From assembly GCA_018725345.1 (NCBI GenBank), contig QLUI01000005.1, positions 1 through 17,554 of the forward strand: 17,554 nt of DNA. The letters are read 5' to 3'. The first letter of the stretch is position 1. Every line of letters starts with the position of its first letter. The DNA is from Bacillota bacterium. Lineage in GTDB: Bacteria; Bacillota; Dethiobacteria; Dethiobacterales; Dethiobacteraceae. Positions 14,771 to 17,554 of the stretch are shown piece after piece. Made by a program: the position numbers and the translations under genes. The notes beneath the pieces are model-generated. The model was given only the letters and a program-made list of their open reading frames with translations, did not search any database and was not told where the DNA came from.

Positions 14771-17087
14771 CTTTTTTTTCCGCCAGCGCATATGCCAGGA
14801 CTTGATCCATATGCTCCACGAAAACAAACTCCAGCTTACGACTAACGTTGTCCGGAATTTCGCTGATATCTTTCTTGTTTTCGGCGGGGAGAATTACTTT
14901 TTTAATTCCTGCTCGGTGAGCAGCCAGCACCTTTTCCTTTACCCCGCCAATGGGAAGAACTCGACCGCGTAGCGTAATTTCTCCCGTCATAGCCACGGTA
15001 CGCCTGGAGGGCCGTTGCGCTAGCGCAGAGATCAGCGCCGTAGCCATAGTAATCCCTGCAGATGGGCCGTCTTTGGGGATGGCACCCTCGGGAATATGGA
15101 TATGGATATCATAAGTTTCGTAAAAATCCTCTTTGATTCCTAATTGGGCGGCTCTGGTGCGAATGTAGGAGAGACCGGCCTGAGCCGATTCACGCATTAC
15201 TTCTCCAAGCTTACCAGTCAGCAGGAGTTTGCCTTTGCCTTTCATCAGCGTAACTTCAATCACCAGGGTGTCGCCCCCTGCCTCCGTCCAAGCCAAGCCC
15301 GTGGCTACCCCTATCTCATCTTCCTTTTCTGCCAGCCCGAAGCGGTAGCGAGGGATACCCAAATATTTATGGAGATTTTGAACTGTGATGGCTGATCGTT
15401 CCTTTTTGTCCCGCACAACTTCTTTAGCCGTCTTACGGCAGAAGGAAGCAATTTGTCGTTCGAGACTGCGCACACCAGCTTCACGAGTGTACTGGCGGAT
15501 AATTTTACGCAGTGTTTTCTCTGAAACTGTAAGATTCTCTTTGCTTAAACCATGTTCCTTTAGTTGTTTTGGCAACAAAAAGCGTTCCGCAATATTCACT
15601 TTTTCGTCCTCTGTGTACCCGGGGATATAAATGGTTTCCATCCTATCCAATAACGGCTGAGGAATATTGTAAAGTGTGTTGGCGGTAGTAATAAACATTA
15701 CATTTGAAAGGTTAAAGGAAATCTCAATATAATGGTCGGAGAAAGCGTTGTTCTGTTCAGGGTCTAAAACCTCCAGCAGAGCCGCCGAGGGGTCACCCCG
15801 GAAATCGGTCGACATTTTATCAATTTCATCGAGCAGAAACACTGGGTTTTGCGACTTTGCCTGCCGCATGCCTTGGATAATCCGGCCTGGCATGGCTCCC
15901 ACGTAAGTGCGTCGATGTCCACGGATTTCCGCTTCATCCCGCACTCCTCCCAGGGAGATGCGCACAAAGTTGCGCTCCAGCGAGCGGGCAATAGAGCGGG
16001 CAAGCGATGTTTTTCCTACACCTGGGGGGCCAACTAGGCAAATAATCGGACCTTTTAATTTTTGCGCTAATTGCCTCACAGCCAGATACTCCATGATGCG
16101 TTCTTTTACTTTTGTTAAACCATAATGATCTTCATCCAGGATTTGTTCCGCCATATTCAAATCTAACCTGTCCTCGGTCTGGAGTGACCAAGGCAACGCC
16201 AAAATCCAATCCAGATAATTGCGGATAACTACCGCTTCTGCCGCGGCTGCCGGCATTTTCTCTAAACGCTCCACTTCTTTTAGTGCCTTTTCTGAGACTT
16301 CCTCCGGCAAATTAACTTCGGCAATTTTTTCCCGGTACTCGTCGACCTCAGCCATGCGCTCATCTTTTTCACCCAATTCCTTCTGGATGGCCTTCATCTG
16401 CTCACGCAGGTAATACTCCTTCTGTGTACGCTCCATCTGCTTGCGCACACGCATGTTGATCTTGCGCTCAATCTCCAAAACTTCCATCTCATGATCCAGA
16501 ATCTCTAAGAGCTTGTTCAGTCGATCTTTGGGTAACGTAGCCTCCAAAATATGCTGCTTCTGCTCTACTTTCAAGGTGAGATGCGAACCGATAATGTCAG
16601 CCATCCTGCCCGGTTCCTCAATGTCGGCTACCATTACTAAAGTCTCGGGTGGAATTTTTTTACTCAGCTTAATATACTGCTCAAACTGATACGTCACGCT
16701 GCGCATCAATGCTTCGACTTCAATACTCTTTGTAGTATCCTCCGGAACTTCTTCTGCGTGCACTTTAAAGAAGGGGTCGGCTTCCACAAAGTCGCGCACA
16801 TAAGCGCGTGACAAGCCTTCAACCAACACCCTGATGGTGCCACCAGGCAATTTAAGCATCTGCTTAATTTGCGCGATGGTACCCATGGAATAAATATCCT
16901 CCGGTGCCGGTTCGTCAACTCTGGCCTCTTTCTGGGTAACCAACAGGATTTTATTATCATCCACCATAGCCTGCTCCAATGCGTTAACCGAGCGTTCACG
17001 ACCAACATCTAAGTGCAGAACCATATTGGGAAATACCAGTATTCCTCGCAGTGGCAGTAACGGTAGAATTTTTGTTTTTTCAGCCAC
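14760..17087 (-). CDS. lon: ATP-dependent protease Lon (LonA)
   Basis: A soluble hexameric AAA+ serine protease for damaged and regulatory proteins. The 775 residues comprise the LAN substrate-binding domain (about 1-200, starting KILPLLPLRGILVFPNM), a coiled-coil segment, the AAA+ module with Walker A GPPGVGKT (353-360) and Walker B FLLDEIDK (417-424), and the protease domain with catalytic S676 in PKDGPSAG and K719 in GGVKEK. The GTG at 17087 (MAEKTKILPL) is preferred over the ATG at 17102: GGAGG lies eight bases before the GTG and would overlap the other start. Upstream is a lonB remnant; no full-length lonB is present. The 118 bases between that remnant and the GTG encode nothing recognisable. 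Confidence 0.97.
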   Translation of the reverse strand: MAEKTKILPLLPLRGILVFPNMVLHLDVGRERSVNALEQAMVDDNKILLVTQKEARVDEPAPEDIYSMGTIAQIKQMLKLPGGTIRVLVEGLSRAYVRDFVEADPFFKVHAEEVPEDTTKSIEVEALMRSVTYQFEQYIKLSKKIPPETLVMVADIEEPGRMADIIGSHLTLKVEQKQHILEATLPKDRLNKLLEILDHEMEVLEIERKINMRVRKQMERTQKEYYLREQMKAIQKELGEKDERMAEVDEYREKIAEVNLPEEVSEKALKEVERLEKMPAAAAEAVVIRNYLDWILALPWSLQTEDRLDLNMAEQILDEDHYGLTKVKERIMEYLAVRQLAQKLKGPIICLVGPPGVGKTSLARSIARSLERNFVRISLGGVRDEAEIRGHRRTYVGAMPGRIIQGMRQAKSQNPVFLLDEIDKMSTDFRGDPSAALLEVLDPEQNNAFSDHYIEISFNLSNVMFITTANTLYNIPQPLLDRMETIYIPGYTEDEKVNIAERFLLPKQLKEHGLSKENLTVSEKTLRKIIRQYTREAGVRSLERQIASFCRKTAKEVVRDKKERSAITVQNLHKYLGIPRYRFGLAEKEDEIGVATGLAWTEAGGDTLVIEVTLMKGKGKLLLTGKLGEVMRESAQAGLSYIRTRAAQLGIKEDFYETYDIHIHIPEGAIPKDGPSAGITMATALISALAQRPSRRTVAMTGEITLRGRVLPIGGVKEKVLAAHRAGIKKVILPAENKKDISEIPDNVSRKLEFVFVEHMDQVLAYALAEKKDES

Positions 17088-17205
17088 ACGTCTACCCTCC
17101 ATTCCTCAAATCAATTCACCAGCCAAACTACTTATTCGCCCAACATCAAGGATTTTCCTTTTTCTGCTCAAAATCTTGCACTTTCCGGGAAATCAGACAA
17201 AAATC

Positions 17206-17383
17206 TCAACTTAGACAAGGCTGGCAGTTTATAACGGTGATGCGGTCAGCTTCCTTGCGTGATTCTTTATCAACGGCCACTTTGCTGCTCTGCTGAGAGC
17301 GGAGCAGCTTCAAAAAGTAGAGCCCGATGACAATAGCAAAAAAAAATCTGAATCACACCTATAAGCGGTGTTATATTTGACAT
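17206..17383 (-). pseudogene. lonB: 5' remnant of lonB (membrane-anchored Lon-like protease), frameshifted and truncated
   Basis: On the minus strand an ATG at 17383 follows GGGGGG by seven bases and begins MSNITPLIGVIQ. A run of nine T (17346-17338) puts the next codons out of frame. With eight T the peptide continues as IFFAIVIGLYFLKLLRSQQ and SKVAVDKESRKEADR, which from memory closely resembles the membrane anchor and first basic segment of Bacillota LonB. It then loses resemblance and stops at 17206 after only about 58 codons. The AAA+ and protease domains of LonB (about 550 residues) are missing. Position directly before lon matches the lonB-lonA order of Bacillus. As it stands, the frame from 17383 gives a peptide of 37 residues. 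A genuine small membrane protein is a less likely alternative. Confidence 0.65.
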
Positions 17384-17414
17384 TTTTTTCCCCCCTACAA
17401 GCATTGCTGCATTT

Positions 17415-17420
17415 AGTATA
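17415..17420 (-). promoter_or_regulatory. possible -10 element upstream of the lonB remnant and lon
   Basis: TATACT on the minus strand lies 31 bases before the remnant ATG in an AT-rich stretch. No convincing -35 hexamer is found at 16-18 bases; TTGCGA lies 23 bases away, which is too far. If real, it may now serve lon and the genes after it. Confidence 0.22.
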
Positions 17421-17472
17421 TCCTAAGGGAAAGAAGAAAAACGTCGCAAATTTTCTTTAAAAAAATATGTCT

Positions 17473-17520
17473 ACAAGGAAAACGCTTCGAGCTTTTTAAC
17501 ATAAGACGCGTTTTTCTTGT
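17473..17520. repeat. imperfect inverted repeat, possible terminator of an upstream gene
   Basis: ACAAGGAAAACGC (17473-17485) and GCGTTTTTCTTGT (17508-17520) are reverse complements with one mismatch around a 22-base loop. On the minus strand the stem is followed about six bases later by a T7 run (17465-17459 region). It could end transcription of a gene beyond the right edge; in related genomes that gene is often clpX. Confidence 0.4.
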
Positions 17521-17525
17521 TCTTT

Positions 17526-17554
17526 AGGGGACGGCGCCCCTTCGACGGGTCGTT
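17526..17554. repeat. paired short palindromes at the right edge, REP-like
   Basis: AGGGG ACGGCG CCCCT (17526-17541) and CGAC GG GTCG (17543-17552) are two adjacent GC-rich palindromes in an otherwise AT-rich gap. The look is that of dispersed palindromic repeats found in many Clostridia genomes. The window ends before its full extent can be seen, and no second copy is present in the window. Confidence 0.35.

Noticed and set aside
14760..14780. Programmed frameshifting between lon and engB at the A8 run.
   Set aside because: engB has its own ATG and a complete normal N-terminus within the overlap, and Lon ends at its usual length. Simple translational coupling is enough.

Overview
The window most likely comes from an anaerobic member of the Bacillota (Clostridia in the broad sense, perhaps a Peptococcaceae- or Dethiobacter-like lineage). 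The evidence is the lon-engB(ysxC)-valS-folC gene order, an Rnf complex with a four-ferredoxin-motif RnfB, strong GGAGG ribosome binding sites and a trace of the Bacillota-specific lonB in front of lon. Genus and species cannot be read from the sequence. Every credible gene lies on the minus strand, so transcription runs from high to low coordinates.

In order of transcription: (1) 17554-17103 holds palindromic repeats at the right edge and what looks like a decayed 5' remnant of lonB. (2) 17087-10155 is a housekeeping run: lon (protease), engB (ribosome-assembly GTPase), valS (valyl-tRNA synthetase) and folC (folylpolyglutamate/dihydrofolate synthase). (3) 10154-9820 is a 335-base gap with an inverted repeat after folC and an AT-rich promoter-like stretch before rnfD. 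(4) 9819-6063 is a tight rnfD-G-E-A-B operon closed by a good Rho-independent terminator. No rnfC is present, and RnfG carries a second FMN-binding domain. (5) 6062-5791 contains that terminator plus a 133-base nested palindromic element that resembles a MITE. (6) 5790-1 is moaC translationally coupled to an Mrp/Mbh-type antiporter module: subunits E, F, G, two small proteins equivalent to the C-terminal part of MrpA (MbhD- and MbhE-like), B, C, D, and a second D-like subunit that is broken by two frameshifts and runs off the left edge.

Both membrane operons belong to ferredoxin-linked energy conservation. Rnf couples ferredoxin oxidation to Na+ or H+ export, normally with NAD+ as acceptor through RnfC. 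The antiporter module has the gene order of the ion-translocating half of Mbh/Mbx(Mbs)-type complexes rather than of a stand-alone Mrp antiporter with a large MrpA. Its redox half, if it exists, would lie beyond position 1. moaC as the first gene of that operon hints at a molybdenum or tungsten pterin enzyme, but this is inference.

Most worth a second look are the missing rnfC, the dual-FMN RnfG, the split-MrpA module with two D-type subunits, the lonB remnant, the nested palindrome at 5853-5985, and frame lesions at short repeats. Two of those lesions (495-500 and 17338-17346) are in homopolymers and could be sequencing errors. The 7-base tandem repeat at 1147-1166 is harder to explain that way.
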